A stretch of 64,000 bases of DNA, taken from Fusobacterium perfoetens (GTDB lineage Bacteria > Fusobacteriota > Fusobacteriia > Fusobacteriales > Fusobacteriaceae). The translations under genes and the position numbers were made by a program. Positions 7,837 to 17,712 of this stretch are shown here, one piece after another. Under the pieces are notes generated by a model that was not told the origin of the DNA, ran no database searches, and saw only the letters and a program-made list of their open reading frames with translations. The stretch lies in contig NZ_JADYTX010000004.1 in the NCBI RefSeq assembly GCF_021531475.1, positions 1 to 64,000 on the forward strand, in the 5' to 3' direction. Positions within the stretch are counted from its first letter, which is position 1. Every line of letters begins with the position of its first letter.

Positions 7837-9225
7837 TTATTTGTCATCTAATTTGTATTTTCTTATTTTTTCGTATAGAGTTGTTCTTCCAATTCCTAAG
7901 ATTTTAGCTGTTTCTTGTTTATTCCATCTAGTTCTTTGAAGAGCCATAGCTATAACAACTCTTTCTACGTCATCTAAACTAAATATTTCTTTTTCTAATA
8001 TCTCTTTAAGTGGTCCGATTCCAGATACTGTTTTATTTTCTACTGTATCAGATTTCATTTTTATTTCAAGTGGAAGATTTTCAATTCCGATTATTCTATC
8101 ATCAGAAAGGATTATCATTCTTTCTAACATATTTCTTAATTCTCTAATATTTCCAGGGAAAGCATATTCTAATAGATATTTCATTACTTCTCCAGAAAGT
8201 ACAGGAATTGGTTTATTAAGGTCTTTTGAAATTCCATTTAAGAAGTAGTTAGCAAGTAATGGTATATCTTCTCTTCTATCTCTTAAAGGTGGAACTTCTA
8301 TTTTAAATCCATTTAATCTGTGATATAGATCTTTTCTGAATTTTCCTTTTTCTATTTCATCTCTTAAATCTTTATCAGTAGAAACTATAAATCTTACATC
8401 AGCTCTTTTTGCTCTAGTTCCTCCAACTTTTCTATATTCTCCATATTCAATAACTTTTAATATTCTTGATTGGATTTTGATATCTATTCCAGCTATCTCA
8501 TCTATAAATAAAGTTCCTCCATCAATTTCTTCAAGGATACCTTTTTTGCTAGATATTGCTCCTGAGAAAGCACCTCTTTCATATCCGAATAGTTCTCTTT
8601 CTAATACTTCACTTGTCATTGTTCCACAGTTAAGTGTATAGAAATCTTTCTTTCTTCTGTCGCTTTTTCTATATATTTCTCTAGCTACTAAAGTTTTTCC
8701 AACTCCAGCTTCTCCAGTAATTAATATTGGTAAATCTGTTGCTGCCATTTTTTCAACTTTAGATTTTACTTCTTTAATTTTTACTGATTGTCCGATTATT
8801 TCTCTTTCTTCTTCTAATTCAGCAATTTTTTCTTTTAATTTTTTATATTTTTTTACATTTTCTATGTTAGCTAAAGCTGGTTTTACAAGTTTTACAATTT
8901 CTTCACCATTTATTGGTTTTAAAGCGTAGCTGTAAATTCCTGCTTTTTCTAATTCATCTAAAACTTCATCATTTTCTTCATCTATTAATCCTATTGTAAC
9001 AAATTCTTTTCCAAGTCCGTTTAATTTTTTCTTTGCATCTACAAAGTTGAACCAAGTTAAATATTGGTCTAATAATACTACATCAAAATCACTTTCTCTT
9101 AACATATCTAATCCATCTAATAGATTGTTAAAAGTTATAACTTCATAATACTTTAATAACTCTTTTCTAATGTCTTTTAATACTTCTTTTCTCTCAGATA
9201 TTGCTAATACTGATTGTTTCATCAA
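7837..9225 (-). CDS. NtrC-family AAA+ transcriptional activator with degenerate receiver
   Basis: This 462-residue protein has three domains. A receiver-like domain (1-120) keeps the phospho-acceptor-type D53 (VVLLDQ) and K103 (ALKPI), but the acidic pair expected after strand 1 is replaced by S10-E11. The AAA+ domain (about 143-370) has Walker A GEAGVGKT (171-178), GAFSGA in place of the canonical GAFTGA sigma54-contact loop (218-223), Walker B GGTLFIDEI (236-244) and the FPGNIRELRN signature. A Fis-type helix-turn-helix ends the protein (about 430-460, QETAKILGIGRTTLYEKI). No histidine kinase gene is adjacent. It has its own promoter and probably drives the PpiD-like gene in the same operon. 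Its targets are unknown. Confidence 0.92.
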   Translation of the reverse strand: MMKQSVLAISERKEVLKDIRKELLKYYEVITFNNLLDGLDMLRESDFDVVLLDQYLTWFNFVDAKKKLNGLGKEFVTIGLIDEENDEVLDELEKAGIYSYALKPINGEEIVKLVKPALANIENVKKYKKLKEKIAELEEEREIIGQSVKIKEVKSKVEKMAATDLPILITGEAGVGKTLVAREIYRKSDRRKKDFYTLNCGTMTSEVLERELFGYERGAFSGAISSKKGILEEIDGGTLFIDEIAGIDIKIQSRILKVIEYGEYRKVGGTRAKRADVRFIVSTDKDLRDEIEKGKFRKDLYHRLNGFKIEVPPLRDRREDIPLLANYFLNGISKDLNKPIPVLSGEVMKYLLEYAFPGNIRELRNMLERMIILSDDRIIGIENLPLEIKMKSDTVENKTVSGIGPLKEILEKEIFSLDDVERVVIAMALQRTRWNKQETAKILGIGRTTLYEKIRKYKLDDK

Positions 9226-9297
9226 TTACCTCCTGTTTTTTTCAAATATCAATATGCTTAAAAATATTTACAAACTGTTTCAATTCTTTCTCTATGT

Positions 9298-9326
9298 ATT
9301 ATAATAGTTTTTTTGTGTTTTTTCAA
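9298..9326 (-). promoter_or_regulatory. Promoter of the NtrC-type regulator gene
   Basis: The minus strand reads TTGAAA (9321-9326), a 17-bp spacer and TATAAT (9298-9303). It leaves a leader of about 65 nt before an AGGAGGT ribosome site and the ATG at 9225. The promoter is of the sigma70 type, not -24/-12. Confidence 0.75.
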
Positions 9327-9406
9327 GATTTTTTTTAAAATAATGTCCCTTGAATATTTTTTACGTTTAGTTTGTGAACTGTAATTTTATAATTTTTTTT
9401 GCTTTT

Positions 9407-10426
9407 TTATTTTAGAAGATTTGTAAAATCATTTGCTGTTATGAAAATAATCAAAATGAATATTAATATTATTCCTGTATAATGAATTTTTTCTTCTATT
9501 TTTTTATTTATTTTAATTTTTAAAAATTCTAGAAGCACAAATATTATTCTTCCACCATCAAGAGCTGGGAAAGGAAGCAGATTAAATATTCCAATATTTA
9601 CTGAAAGTATTGCTGTAAGCCACACTAAAGTACCTATTCCCATTTTACTAGCTTCTCCTACAATATTTATAATCCCAATAGGTCCACTTATCTCTTCTCT
9701 TTTTACTCCACCTGTAACCATCATTTTAAGACTTGTTAAAATATTTCCAAATATCTCTTTGAATCCGTCCCAAGCAAGTCCCAAACTTTCTCCAAATCCA
9801 AATCTATTTATTGTATACTCTGGAGAAATTCCTAAAAAATATTTATCTATTTTTTCATCTTTTATTAAATGAACTTTTATTTCTTCAGTTTTTCCATCTC
9901 TTTGAACTAAAACTTTCTTTTCTTCAGATTTATTTTCTAAAGAGTTAACTGTTTTCTTTATATCCAACCAGTTATTTATTTTTTTGCCATCTATCTCTAA
10001 AATCAAATCTCCTTTTTTTAAAGAGTTTATATTTTCATGTTTTACTATGCTTCCTACAACTGCTTTTTCATTTATTTGAATCTCACCTTTTGAAAATATC
10101 ATTCCAAATAAAAGGCAATAAGCAAGTAAGAAATTCATAAAAACTCCAGCTATCAAAACTATAAATCTTTGATAAGCTGGCCTTTGATTAAATCCATCTT
10201 CACTTTTATCTTCAATATCCATTCCTTTTATATTTACATATCCACCGATAGGAATTGATCTAAATGAATATTTTGTTCTCAGTCCTTCATATGTATATAC
10301 CTCTGTTCCCATTCCTATGGAAAACTCTTCAACTGGAATTTTAAATAATCTTGCACTTAAGAAATGTCCCAACTCATGTATCAAAATTATGACTCCTAGT
10401 ATTAAAAGAGATATTAAAATTTTCAT
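9407..10426 (-). CDS. rseP: RseP/SpoIVFB-type site-2 metalloprotease
   Basis: This 339-residue M50B protease cuts substrates inside the membrane. The zinc site HELGH is at 17-21 in the first transmembrane helix. A PDZ domain lies at roughly 105-195 (KGDLILEIDGKKINNW). The third metal-binding motif is NLLPFPALDGGR near 280-291, and a last membrane segment follows near 312-332. Only one PDZ domain is evident, as in B. subtilis RasP, whereas E. coli RseP has two. It abuts tmk, and the order uppS-cdsA-dxr-(tmk)-rseP matches the common envelope operon. Substrates, such as an anti-sigma factor or signal peptides, cannot be inferred here. Confidence 0.94.
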   Translation of the reverse strand: MKILISLLILGVIILIHELGHFLSARLFKIPVEEFSIGMGTEVYTYEGLRTKYSFRSIPIGGYVNIKGMDIEDKSEDGFNQRPAYQRFIVLIAGVFMNFLLAYCLLFGMIFSKGEIQINEKAVVGSIVKHENINSLKKGDLILEIDGKKINNWLDIKKTVNSLENKSEEKKVLVQRDGKTEEIKVHLIKDEKIDKYFLGISPEYTINRFGFGESLGLAWDGFKEIFGNILTSLKMMVTGGVKREEISGPIGIINIVGEASKMGIGTLVWLTAILSVNIGIFNLLPFPALDGGRIIFVLLEFLKIKINKKIEEKIHYTGIILIFILIIFITANDFTNLLK

Positions 10427-11107
10427 CTATTTTTCCTCCAAACAACTACTTACCAATTTATAAATCTCTTCTGAAATCTCCTCAATAGTTTTCAATCTGT
10501 CATTTTCTACACAGCAAACTTCTGACCAACCTTGTTTTTTAGCTATTTCACAAGCATTTTCATAGGATTTTTTTAGATACTCTTCATCTCTTTCATGAAT
10601 ATCCTTTTTTACTTCGCCATTTATTTTATTTTTTCTATGTTCCATTAACATTTTAGCATATTTATGTGGCATATTTATGAAAATTACTAAATCCGCTCTA
10701 GGAATTCCTATTTTTTCAAACTCCAAATCATCTAACCATTTTATATATTTTTCTTTTTCTTGTGGATCAGATATTTTTGAAGCTTGGTGAATAATATTAG
10801 ATTGAACATATCTATCTGTTACAATAACTCCATCTGAATTATAAAATTCTTCCCAATCTTTTTTAAAAGATGCGTATCTATCTATGGCATACATAGTTGA
10901 AATTGGATAAGGATTTACTTTTAAAGGATTTTCTCCAAATTCTCCAGCAAGATACATTTTTACAGGCTCACAAGCTGGACTTTCATAATTTGGAAAAGTT
11001 ATTTTTTTTACTTTTAACCCTTTTTCCTCTAATTTTTCATATAATTTTTTTGTTTGAGTTTCTTTTCCGCTTGAATCTGTTCCCTCTATAACAATTAATT
11101 TTCCCAT
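10427..11107 (-). CDS. tmk: Thymidylate kinase
   Basis: This 226-residue dTMP kinase family protein phosphorylates dTMP to dTDP for DNA synthesis. The P-loop GTDSSGKE is at 9-16, the DRY-type motif TDRYVQSN at 97-104, and a lid-like segment follows after VIFINMP with basic residues (EHRKNK). The DSSGKETQ P-loop and the extended HERDEEYLKK segment resemble the divergent thymidylate kinase subgroup also found in clostridia and archaea. Its stop codon directly abuts the rseP ATG, and the dxr stop is 8 bp upstream, so it is inserted between dxr and rseP of the envelope operon. The exact nucleotide specificity is inferred from the family. Confidence 0.88.
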   Translation of the reverse strand: MGKLIVIEGTDSSGKETQTKKLYEKLEEKGLKVKKITFPNYESPACEPVKMYLAGEFGENPLKVNPYPISTMYAIDRYASFKKDWEEFYNSDGVIVTDRYVQSNIIHQASKISDPQEKEKYIKWLDDLEFEKIGIPRADLVIFINMPHKYAKMLMEHRKNKINGEVKKDIHERDEEYLKKSYENACEIAKKQGWSEVCCVENDRLKTIEEISEEIYKLVSSCLEEK

Positions 11108-11115
11108 TTTTTCTC

Positions 11116-12273
11116 CTAGTCTAAATTTGAATAGTTATCATAAACCCATTTTCTTGTAGCTTGATCTATTCTTAGTATTGAATCTAAATTATCTATCTCT
11201 TCAACTTCGTGATTATCAATAGCTTTTTCTATTATTTTATAAATATCTAAAAATTTTATTTTTTTATTCAAAAATAAGTCAACTGCTATTTCATTAGCTG
11301 CATTTAAAACTGTTGGCATAGATTTTCCTATTCTTCCAGCTTTATATGCTAAATCAAGACCTTTAAAAACTTCTCTGTCTGGTGCTTCAAAAGTTAAATT
11401 TCCCACTTTTAAAAGATCTAAAGTGTCCAAACAATTGTTTTGTATTCTATCTGGATAAGTAAATGCAAGTTGAATTGGAAGTTTCATATCAGTTACTCCA
11501 AGTTGAGCGATAACTGCGTTATCATCATATTCTACAAGTGAGTGAACTATACTTTGTGGATGAATTACAACTTTTATCTTATCATAATCCATTCCAAAAA
11601 GTTGATGTGCTTCTATTACTTCAAGTCCTTTATTTACCAAAGTTGAAGAATCTACAGTTATTTTTCTTCCCATTGACCAGTTAGGATGTTTTAGAGCTTG
11701 TTCTACTTTTACATCTTTTAAATCTTCTAATTTTTTTCCTCTAAAAGTTCCACCACTAGCAGTTATTATAAGATTTTTTACTTGAGATTTTTTTCCAGCC
11801 ATCAAAGATTGAAATATAGCTGAGTGTTCACTGTCAACTGGTATTATCTCTGATTTTGGATTTTCTTTTAAAAGTTTATTAATATAATCTCCACCAGCTA
11901 CCATTGTTTCTTTATTAGCTAGTGCTATTCTTTTACCAAGTTTTATAGCTTCAGATGTAGCTTCTATTCCGATAGCTCCTATTACAGCTACCAAAATTAT
12001 ATCCATTTCCTCTATCTGTCCAAGTTTTTTTAATCCTTCACGTCCAACATAAACCTTTACTTCTGGAAATTTTTCTTCTATTATTCTTTTTCCCTCTTCA
12101 GTTCCTATTGAAACATATTTTGGTTTAAATTCCTCAATTTGTTCACAAATTAATTTATGATTTGAATTGGCACTAAGACCGATTACATTAAATTCCTCTT
12201 TTTTATTTCTTATAATCTCCAAAGCGTTTGTCCCTATACTTCCTGTTGAACCTAAAATAACTATATTTTTCAT
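11116..12273 (-). CDS. dxr: 1-deoxy-D-xylulose 5-phosphate reductoisomerase
   Basis: This 385-residue enzyme makes 2-C-methyl-D-erythritol 4-phosphate with NADPH, the committed step of the MEP isoprenoid pathway. It has the NADPH-binding [11 protein letters not shown] at about 8-18, [12 protein letters not shown] (about 118-129), the metal and substrate-binding [12 protein letters not shown] (about 146-157) and ASGGTF plus [20 protein letters not shown] (about 173-215). Length is normal. It works with Dxs (36646-38448) and IspH (48372-49259), and its product ultimately feeds UppS encoded upstream in the same operon. Confidence 0.97.
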   Translation of the reverse strand: MKNIVILGSTGSIGTNALEIIRNKKEEFNVIGLSANSNHKLICEQIEEFKPKYVSIGTEEGKRIIEEKFPEVKVYVGREGLKKLGQIEEMDIILVAVIGAIGIEATSEAIKLGKRIALANKETMVAGGDYINKLLKENPKSEIIPVDSEHSAIFQSLMAGKKSQVKNLIITASGGTFRGKKLEDLKDVKVEQALKHPNWSMGRKITVDSSTLVNKGLEVIEAHQLFGMDYDKIKVVIHPQSIVHSLVEYDDNAVIAQLGVTDMKLPIQLAFTYPDRIQNNCLDTLDLLKVGNLTFEAPDREVFKGLDLAYKAGRIGKSMPTVLNAANEIAVDLFLNKKIKFLDIYKIIEKAIDNHEVEEIDNLDSILRIDQATRKWVYDNYSNLD

Positions 12274-12286
12274 AAAATCCTCACCA

Positions 12287-13087
12287 CTAATCTACAAATA
12301 TTTTTAAAATATAATATGCCATTGGTATGACAAATATCATACTGTCAAATCTATCTAATATTCCTCCGTGTTCTCCAAGTATTCTACTAGAATCTTTTAT
12401 TTTAAACTCTCTTTTAAACATTGATTCAGCTAAGTCACCAATCTGTGCCACAAGACTTACAAAAAATCCTAAAATTACTATTGCAAAATTATTAACTGAC
12501 AAATTAAAAAATCTATTTATCAAAAGTATTCCAATGATTGTAAATACAATTCCACCAATAGCTCCCTCTTTTGATTTTTTAGGACTTATAGCAGAAAATC
12601 CTTCTTTGAAAAATTTTCTTCCAGTAGCCATTCCAACAAAATATGCAGCACTATCACATAACCAAACCATAATTTGAGTAGCAATAAGCCACTTCCAACC
12701 ATTTTCTAAATTTTGAAATAAAAGTATATGGCTAAACATCAAAGAAATATAAACAACTCCTAAAAGTGTTGTTCCTATATCTTTAGAGGTATTCTCTACT
12801 TGGTTATTAATAACTCTTATTCCAAGAATTAAAATTAAAAATATTATTAATGCTCCTACTCCTGTTTCAATACCTTTAAAATAAATTATATTTGGTAGTA
12901 AAACTCCTGCTACCAAACCAATATTTTTGTAAGGTTTTATTCCAATTGCCTCTGACATTCTATAAAATTCAAAAAGCCCTATCCCCACTATTATATTAGT
13001 CAAAGCTAAAAGATAAATTCCACCGCTATAATATATAAACATTAAAGCTGGTATTCCTAATAAAGCTATTAGTATTCTATTTATCAT
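12287..13087 (-). CDS. cdsA: Phosphatidate cytidylyltransferase
   Basis: This 266-residue integral membrane enzyme converts phosphatidic acid and CTP to CDP-diacylglycerol for phospholipid synthesis. The protein is almost wholly hydrophobic with about eight membrane segments. The family signature near the C-terminus is intact: [15 protein letters not shown] then [13 protein letters not shown] (about 224-250). It overlaps uppS by 11 bp and is followed by dxr after 13 bp, the usual uppS-cdsA-dxr arrangement. Confidence 0.96.
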   Translation of the reverse strand: MINRILIALLGIPALMFIYYSGGIYLLALTNIIVGIGLFEFYRMSEAIGIKPYKNIGLVAGVLLPNIIYFKGIETGVGALIIFLILILGIRVINNQVENTSKDIGTTLLGVVYISLMFSHILLFQNLENGWKWLIATQIMVWLCDSAAYFVGMATGRKFFKEGFSAISPKKSKEGAIGGIVFTIIGILLINRFFNLSVNNFAIVILGFFVSLVAQIGDLAESMFKREFKIKDSSRILGEHGGILDRFDSMIFVIPMAYYILKIFVD

Positions 13088-13775
13088 CTATACGCCCTCC
13101 AAATCTTCTCTCTCTTTTATTATAACTTTCTATAGCTTTATCCAACTCTTTTTCATCAAAATCTGGCCAATAAACATCTGTAATATAAATTTCTGAGTAT
13201 GCCAATTGCCATAATAAAAAGTTTGATATTCTAAACTCTCCACTGGTTCTTATTATAAGCTCTGGATCTGGAATATCATTATAAAGAAATTTTGAAAAAT
13301 TCTCTTCTGTTATTTCCTCTCCCATTTCCTTAGCTTTTTTTATTGCATCTATAATTTCAGCTCTTCCACCATAGTTAAAAGCAATATTAAGAGTCATTTT
13401 ATAATCTTTTGAAGTTTCTTTTTCTAATTCTCTTATAGCTTTTAATAAACTTTCGCTAACTCCCTCTTCTCTTCCTGACACCATAAATCTAACTTTATTT
13501 TCTAAAAGCATTTTCTTTTCAGAGTTTATATAAGTTTTAAAAAGTGTCATCAAAGCACTTACTTCCTCTTGAGATCTTTTCCAATTCTCTGTTGAAAAAG
13601 CATAAACTGTAAGATATTTTACCCCAATATTTCCACAATATTTTACAATTTTTCTTAAAGTATCTGCTCCAGCTTTGTGTCCAAATACTCTAGGTCTATT
13701 TTTTCCTTTTGCCCATCTTCCATTTCCGTCCATAATAATGGCTATATGATTTGGTATATTTAACATTTTATCCAA
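13077..13775 (-). CDS. uppS: Undecaprenyl diphosphate synthase (TTG start)
   Basis: This 232-residue cis-prenyltransferase makes C55 undecaprenyl diphosphate, the lipid carrier for peptidoglycan and polysaccharide. The catalytic IMDGNGRWAKGK motif is near 14-25, followed by GHKAG, VYAFSTENWKR (about 59-69) and the C-terminal RTSGEFRISNFLLWQ and DVYWPDF motifs. The start is a TTG at 13775: GAGGTGAT lies seven bases before it, whereas the first ATG (13766) would be 16 bases away. It is the first gene of the operon. Confidence 0.95.
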   Translation of the reverse strand: MDKMLNIPNHIAIIMDGNGRWAKGKNRPRVFGHKAGADTLRKIVKYCGNIGVKYLTVYAFSTENWKRSQEEVSALMTLFKTYINSEKKMLLENKVRFMVSGREEGVSESLLKAIRELEKETSKDYKMTLNIAFNYGGRAEIIDAIKKAKEMGEEITEENFSKFLYNDIPDPELIIRTSGEFRISNFLLWQLAYSEIYITDVYWPDFDEKELDKAIESYNKRERRFGGRIDDK

Positions 13776-13802
13776 ATTATCACCTCACTTACTCTAAATT
13801 TT

Positions 13803-13831
13803 ATCATATCTATTGTTTTTTTTCCATACAA
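13803..13831 (-). promoter_or_regulatory. Promoter of the uppS-cdsA-dxr-tmk-rseP operon
   Basis: The minus strand reads TTGTAT (13826-13831), a 17-bp spacer and TATGAT (13803-13808), about 27 nt before the uppS start. Confidence 0.55.
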
Positions 13832-13842
13832 TATTTTATAAC

Positions 13843-14472
13843 TTAACTTATTTTTGCTCTAAGAATTCCAACTCCTAAAAGAATATATATGATTCCCGAA
13901 ATCTTTTTCATTTTAGTAGAAAATCTTGAATCTTTATTAAAAAATTTTAAAACTTCTCCTGAAAAAATAGCAAGTATTACTCCATAAATACTACTTGTTA
14001 TACAAAAACTTATCCCTAGTAAAATAAAAGGTAAAATTCCGTATTGATTGTTTTCGTTAATAAATTGTGGCAGAAAAGCTAAGAAAAAAAGTGCTACTTT
14101 AGGATTTAATATATTTGTAATCACTCCTTGAAAATATATCTCTTTTATATTTTCAATTTTATTTTCTCTGCTTTCTTCTAAAGAACTCTTATCCATTATT
14201 GATTTTATCCCCATATAAATAAGATAAACTGCTCCCAAAGTTTTTATAATATTAAAAGCTAGTATTGACTTTGATAAAACAGCCGAAAGACCAAAAGCCA
14301 CTAAAATAGTATGAATTAATACTCCAGTTGATATTCCAAACACAGATATTATTCCAGATTTTTTTCCACCAGATAAAGTTTTTCCTAAAATATACATTGT
14401 ATCTGCACCGGGAGTAAAATGTAATATTATACAAGATGATACAAAAACTATAAAATTTACTATTCCAAACAT
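13843..14472 (-). CDS. LysE/RhtB-family amino-acid exporter
   Basis: This 209-residue membrane protein belongs to the LysE/RhtB translocator family, which exports amino acids such as lysine, threonine or homoserine lactone. About six hydrophobic segments are visible, and the early HFTPGADTMYILGKTLSGG region (about 18-36) matches the family's conserved first loop (PGPxxxxxxxxxxxxG). The LNPKVALFFLAFLPQF motif (about 122-137) is also typical. The substrate cannot be deduced. It lies between the uppS promoter and hppA and appears to be a single-gene unit. Confidence 0.88.
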   Translation of the reverse strand: MFGIVNFIVFVSSCIILHFTPGADTMYILGKTLSGGKKSGIISVFGISTGVLIHTILVAFGLSAVLSKSILAFNIIKTLGAVYLIYMGIKSIMDKSSLEESRENKIENIKEIYFQGVITNILNPKVALFFLAFLPQFINENNQYGILPFILLGISFCITSSIYGVILAIFSGEVLKFFNKDSRFSTKMKKISGIIYILLGVGILRAKIS

Positions 14473-14582
14473 TATTTCTCCTTAATTATTATCATCATTT
14501 TATTATTTTTAATGTTATTTACATCATTATAACATACTTTATAATTTATTTTTATAAATCCAATTAAAAATAATAAAAATAA

Positions 14583-14604
14583 GGGTGCTCGTTTGAGTCA
14601 CCCC
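14583..14604 (-). terminator. Terminator after hppA
   Basis: GGGTG-CTC at 14583-14590 pairs with GAG-(T)-CACCC at 14595-14603 around a GTTT loop. The minus strand continues with a T-rich tract. It lies about 36 bp after the hppA stop and isolates the LysE gene. Confidence 0.75.
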
Positions 14605-14639
14605 TATTATATTTTATTTCTTGAGATTATATTCCAAAA

Positions 14640-16646
14640 TTAGAATCTAACAAATAATGGAACTAATACTAGAGAAACTATTGTCATAAGTTTGATTAAG
14701 ATATTTAAAGCTGGACCAGAAGTATCTTTGAATGGGTCTCCAACAGTATCTCCAACAACTGCTGCTTTATGTCTGTCAGAACCTTTTTTATCTCCTTTGT
14801 ATCCACCTTCGATTTGTTTTTTACCGTTATCCCAAGCTCCTCCAGCATTTGCCATCATGATAGCCATTAAGATACCAGTAACTAGAGAACCAGCAAGTAA
14901 TCCTCCTAAAGCTTCAACTGACCAAAGTCCTACTACAACTGGAGCAACTATTGCTAAAACTCCAGGAACGATCATTTGTTTTAATGAAGAGTGAGTAGAG
15001 ATTTCAACACATCTTCTGTAGTCAGGTTTAGCTTTTTTCTCCATGATTCCAGGTATTTCTCTGAATTGTCTTCTAACTTCTTCAACCATTTCCATAGCTG
15101 CTTTTCCAACTGCTGTCATAGTTAAAGCAGAGAATAAGAATGTTAACATACCTCCGATGAATAATCCAACGATTACATCTGGGTTAGTAACTTCGATTTG
15201 TAATTCTTCTGGAGTTAAGTTGTTAACTGCTTCTCTATAAGATGCAAATAATGATAAAGCTGTTAAAGCTGCAGATCCAACTGCAAATCCTTTTCCAACT
15301 GCTGCTGTTGAGTTTCCAACTGCGTCAAGTTTATCTGTACATTCTCTAACTTCAGGTGGTAATTCAGACATTTCTGCGATTCCTCCAGCGTTGTCTGCTA
15401 CTGGTCCGTAAGCGTCAACTGCTACAACCATTCCTGTAGTTGCTAACATTCCAACTGCTGCGATAGCGATTCCGTATAATCCAGCTGTTTTGAATGCAAC
15501 TAAGATAGATCCAGATATAATTAAGATAGGTGCTACTGTAGATTCCATTCCAACTGCTAATCCTTCGATGATAGCTGTTGCTGCTCCAGTTGCTGCTGCG
15601 TCAGAAATTCTGTTAACTGCAGTCTTTCCAGTATCTGTGTAGATTCCTGTGAAGTAAGCAATTAAGATTCCTGCTACAAGTCCTGCAACGATAGCCCAGA
15701 ATACACCCATTGGTAATGTTAACATTTTTATAATTCCAAATGAAGCGATTATTGTTAAGATTCCTGCTATTCTTGTTCCACCTTCTAATTTAGCGTGAAC
15801 TTTTGAAGGGTCGTTAGTTTTAACAGTTACTGTTGCAAGTATAGATGCGATGATTCCACAAGCTGATAATAAGATTGGTGCGATAACATATCCGTTATTT
15901 CCTAATTCTTTAGCTGTTAAGAATCCTAATGTAACTGCAGCGATTATTGATCCAACATAAGATTCAAATAAGTCTGCTCCCATTCCAGCAACGTCTCCAA
16001 CGTTATCTCCAACGTTGTCAGCGATTGTAGCTGGGTTTCTAGGGTCATCTTCAGGGATTCCTGCTTCTACTTTACCAACTAAGTCTGCTCCAACGTCTGC
16101 AGCTTTAGTGTAGATTCCTCCTCCAACTCTTGCGAATAATGCGATTGAAGAAGCTCCCATTCCAAATCCTGTTAAGTCAGCAAATGCTGTTGCATCTTGA
16201 CCGAAAACTAAGATTAAAATAGATAACATTAACATTCCTAATCCAACAACTGAAAGTCCCATAACAGCTCCACCAGAGAATGCAACGTCAAGAGCTTTTG
16301 CAAGTCCTCCTTCTTTAGCTGCTATTGATGTTCTTCCGTTTGCTTTAGTAGCTATTCTCATTCCGATGTTTCCAGCTAAAGCTGAAGTGATAGCTCCTAA
16401 TACGAATGCGATTGCTGTATTCATAGAGATGAATACTCCTAAAGCTATTGCTACTGCAACAACGAACCAAACTAAGATTTTATACTCAGCTACTAAGAAA
16501 GCCATAGCTCCTTCTCTGATAGCTTCTGTAATCTCAGCTACTCTTGGAATGTTAATTTGATAACTTTCCACTTTTTTAGAATAGAAGAATGCTGCTAGTA
16601 AAGCAACGATTCCTGCACCTATTCCTAGATACAAAATTTGTTCCAT
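14640..16646 (-). CDS. hppA: Membrane-bound ion-translocating pyrophosphatase
   Basis: This 668-residue integral membrane pyrophosphatase couples PPi hydrolysis to pumping of H+ or Na+. The active-site block [20 protein letters not shown] and the following [20 protein letters not shown] are intact (about residues 185-228), as are [12 protein letters not shown] and the C-terminal [21 protein letters not shown]. The [10 protein letters not shown] motif has alanine at the site where K+-independent enzymes carry lysine, pointing to the K+-dependent class. Many such enzymes pump Na+, but the ion cannot be settled by eye. Codon use is highly regular, which suggests strong expression. It stands alone between a clear promoter and a terminator. 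Confidence 0.97.
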   Translation of the reverse strand: MEQILYLGIGAGIVALLAAFFYSKKVESYQINIPRVAEITEAIREGAMAFLVAEYKILVWFVVAVAIALGVFISMNTAIAFVLGAITSALAGNIGMRIATKANGRTSIAAKEGGLAKALDVAFSGGAVMGLSVVGLGMLMLSILILVFGQDATAFADLTGFGMGASSIALFARVGGGIYTKAADVGADLVGKVEAGIPEDDPRNPATIADNVGDNVGDVAGMGADLFESYVGSIIAAVTLGFLTAKELGNNGYVIAPILLSACGIIASILATVTVKTNDPSKVHAKLEGGTRIAGILTIIASFGIIKMLTLPMGVFWAIVAGLVAGILIAYFTGIYTDTGKTAVNRISDAAATGAATAIIEGLAVGMESTVAPILIISGSILVAFKTAGLYGIAIAAVGMLATTGMVVAVDAYGPVADNAGGIAEMSELPPEVRECTDKLDAVGNSTAAVGKGFAVGSAALTALSLFASYREAVNNLTPEELQIEVTNPDVIVGLFIGGMLTFLFSALTMTAVGKAAMEMVEEVRRQFREIPGIMEKKAKPDYRRCVEISTHSSLKQMIVPGVLAIVAPVVVGLWSVEALGGLLAGSLVTGILMAIMMANAGGAWDNGKKQIEGGYKGDKKGSDRHKAAVVGDTVGDPFKDTSGPALNILIKLMTIVSLVLVPLFVRF

Positions 16647-16679
16647 TTCAAACCTCCTAAAATTTTTTCATACCATATT

Positions 16680-16708
16680 ATTATATTAATTTATTGAAAT
16701 AATTTCAA
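16680..16708 (-). promoter_or_regulatory. Promoter of hppA
   Basis: The minus strand reads TTGAAA (16703-16708), a 17-bp spacer and TATAAT (16680-16685), with an AGGAGG ribosome site just before the ATG at 16646. Confidence 0.75.
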
Positions 16709-16719
16709 GTATTTTCTTT

Positions 16720-17712
16720 CTAAATTTTAAAGTTTTTTGTCTTAAGTAAACTATCATCTTTTTTCACTATTAGGACTTCTACATTATTTTTTTCACAAAA
16801 CTCTAGTATTTTGTCATCACTCATGCCAAAAAAGCTTGTAGAATAAATATCTGCCATAAATCCTGAATCACAAATTACAACTACCATCTTTTTATTTTCA
16901 ATTGGATAACCAGTAAATTTATTCATAATATGATGATATTTTTTTCCTTTAATTTCTATATAAGTTTGATAGTCACCTGAGACCCCCATAGCCCGATTCT
17001 GGATTTCTACAACTCCTAGTCTGTTTTCTGGATTTTTAGGATCTTGTACTCCTACTCTCCAAGGTGTCCCATCACTTTTTGTACCAATAGTAACAATACT
17101 TGAAATAGAAGAGATAAATCCACTTTTTATGTTATTAGCAATCAGAACTTCTTTTGCTTTCTCAAGAGCATAACCTTTTAAGAAAGAACCTGTGTCTATT
17201 TTCTCTTCACCATTTACAATAAATTTATTACTTCTTATTTCTACTTTTGAAAAATCTATTTTTTTCATTACTTCTTTTAATTCATCAGGTGTTGGAACTT
17301 CTATTCTCTCTTCTGTTCCAAATCCCCATAAATCTAAAAGAGGTCCTATTGTAATATCATAAGCTCCATCTGTTACTTTATACATCTTTTCAATCTCTTT
17401 AAAGATATATACTCCTTCTTCATCTAAATCTATTTCTTTGTTTTTAGATTCATTGAGCTTATAAATTATAGAGTTTTCATTTTTACTATTATATTTATTA
17501 TCTATTCTCTCAATCTCTTTAAAGGCTTTTTCCATAGCATTATTTGCTTTTGATTCATTTTCAGAGTAAACAATCATTTGGATATATGTTCCAAATAAAA
17601 ATCTCTCTTGAGAAAATCTTTTTTCTTTAGGTTGACCACAACCAACCAAAACTCCAAGAATAATAAATATAAAAATTTTAAAGATATTATTCTTCAACTT
17701 GATCTTTCTCAT
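16720..17712 (-). CDS. apbE: FAD:protein FMN transferase, lipoprotein
   Basis: This 330-residue ApbE-family enzyme attaches FMN covalently to threonine residues of exported flavoproteins such as RnfG/RnfD or NqrB/C. An N-terminal signal with the lipobox LVGCGQ (Cys about 25) predicts a lipoprotein. Family features are RFLFGTYIQMIVYS, DGAYDITIGPLLDLWGFG (about 121-138), the DTGSFLKGYALEKA flavin site and GVSGDYQTY. The C-terminal metal-site region is MADIYSTSFFGM. Its start overlaps the 3' end of rpoZ. No target flavoprotein gene is in the window, so its partner (for example an Rnf complex elsewhere) is inference. Confidence 0.95.
   Translation of the reverse strand: MRKIKLKNNIFKIFIFIILGVLVGCGQPKEKRFSQERFLFGTYIQMIVYSENESKANNAMEKAFKEIERIDNKYNSKNENSIIYKLNESKNKEIDLDEEGVYIFKEIEKMYKVTDGAYDITIGPLLDLWGFGTEERIEVPTPDELKEVMKKIDFSKVEIRSNKFIVNGEEKIDTGSFLKGYALEKAKEVLIANNIKSGFISSISSIVTIGTKSDGTPWRVGVQDPKNPENRLGVVEIQNRAMGVSGDYQTYIEIKGKKYHHIMNKFTGYPIENKKMVVVICDSGFMADIYSTSFFGMSDDKILEFCEKNNVEVLIVKKDDSLLKTKNFKI

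Noticed and set aside
14692-16560. Open frames on the plus strand inside hppA
   Set aside because: They are antisense shadows created by the regular codon use of hppA; they lack ribosome sites and recognisable protein features.
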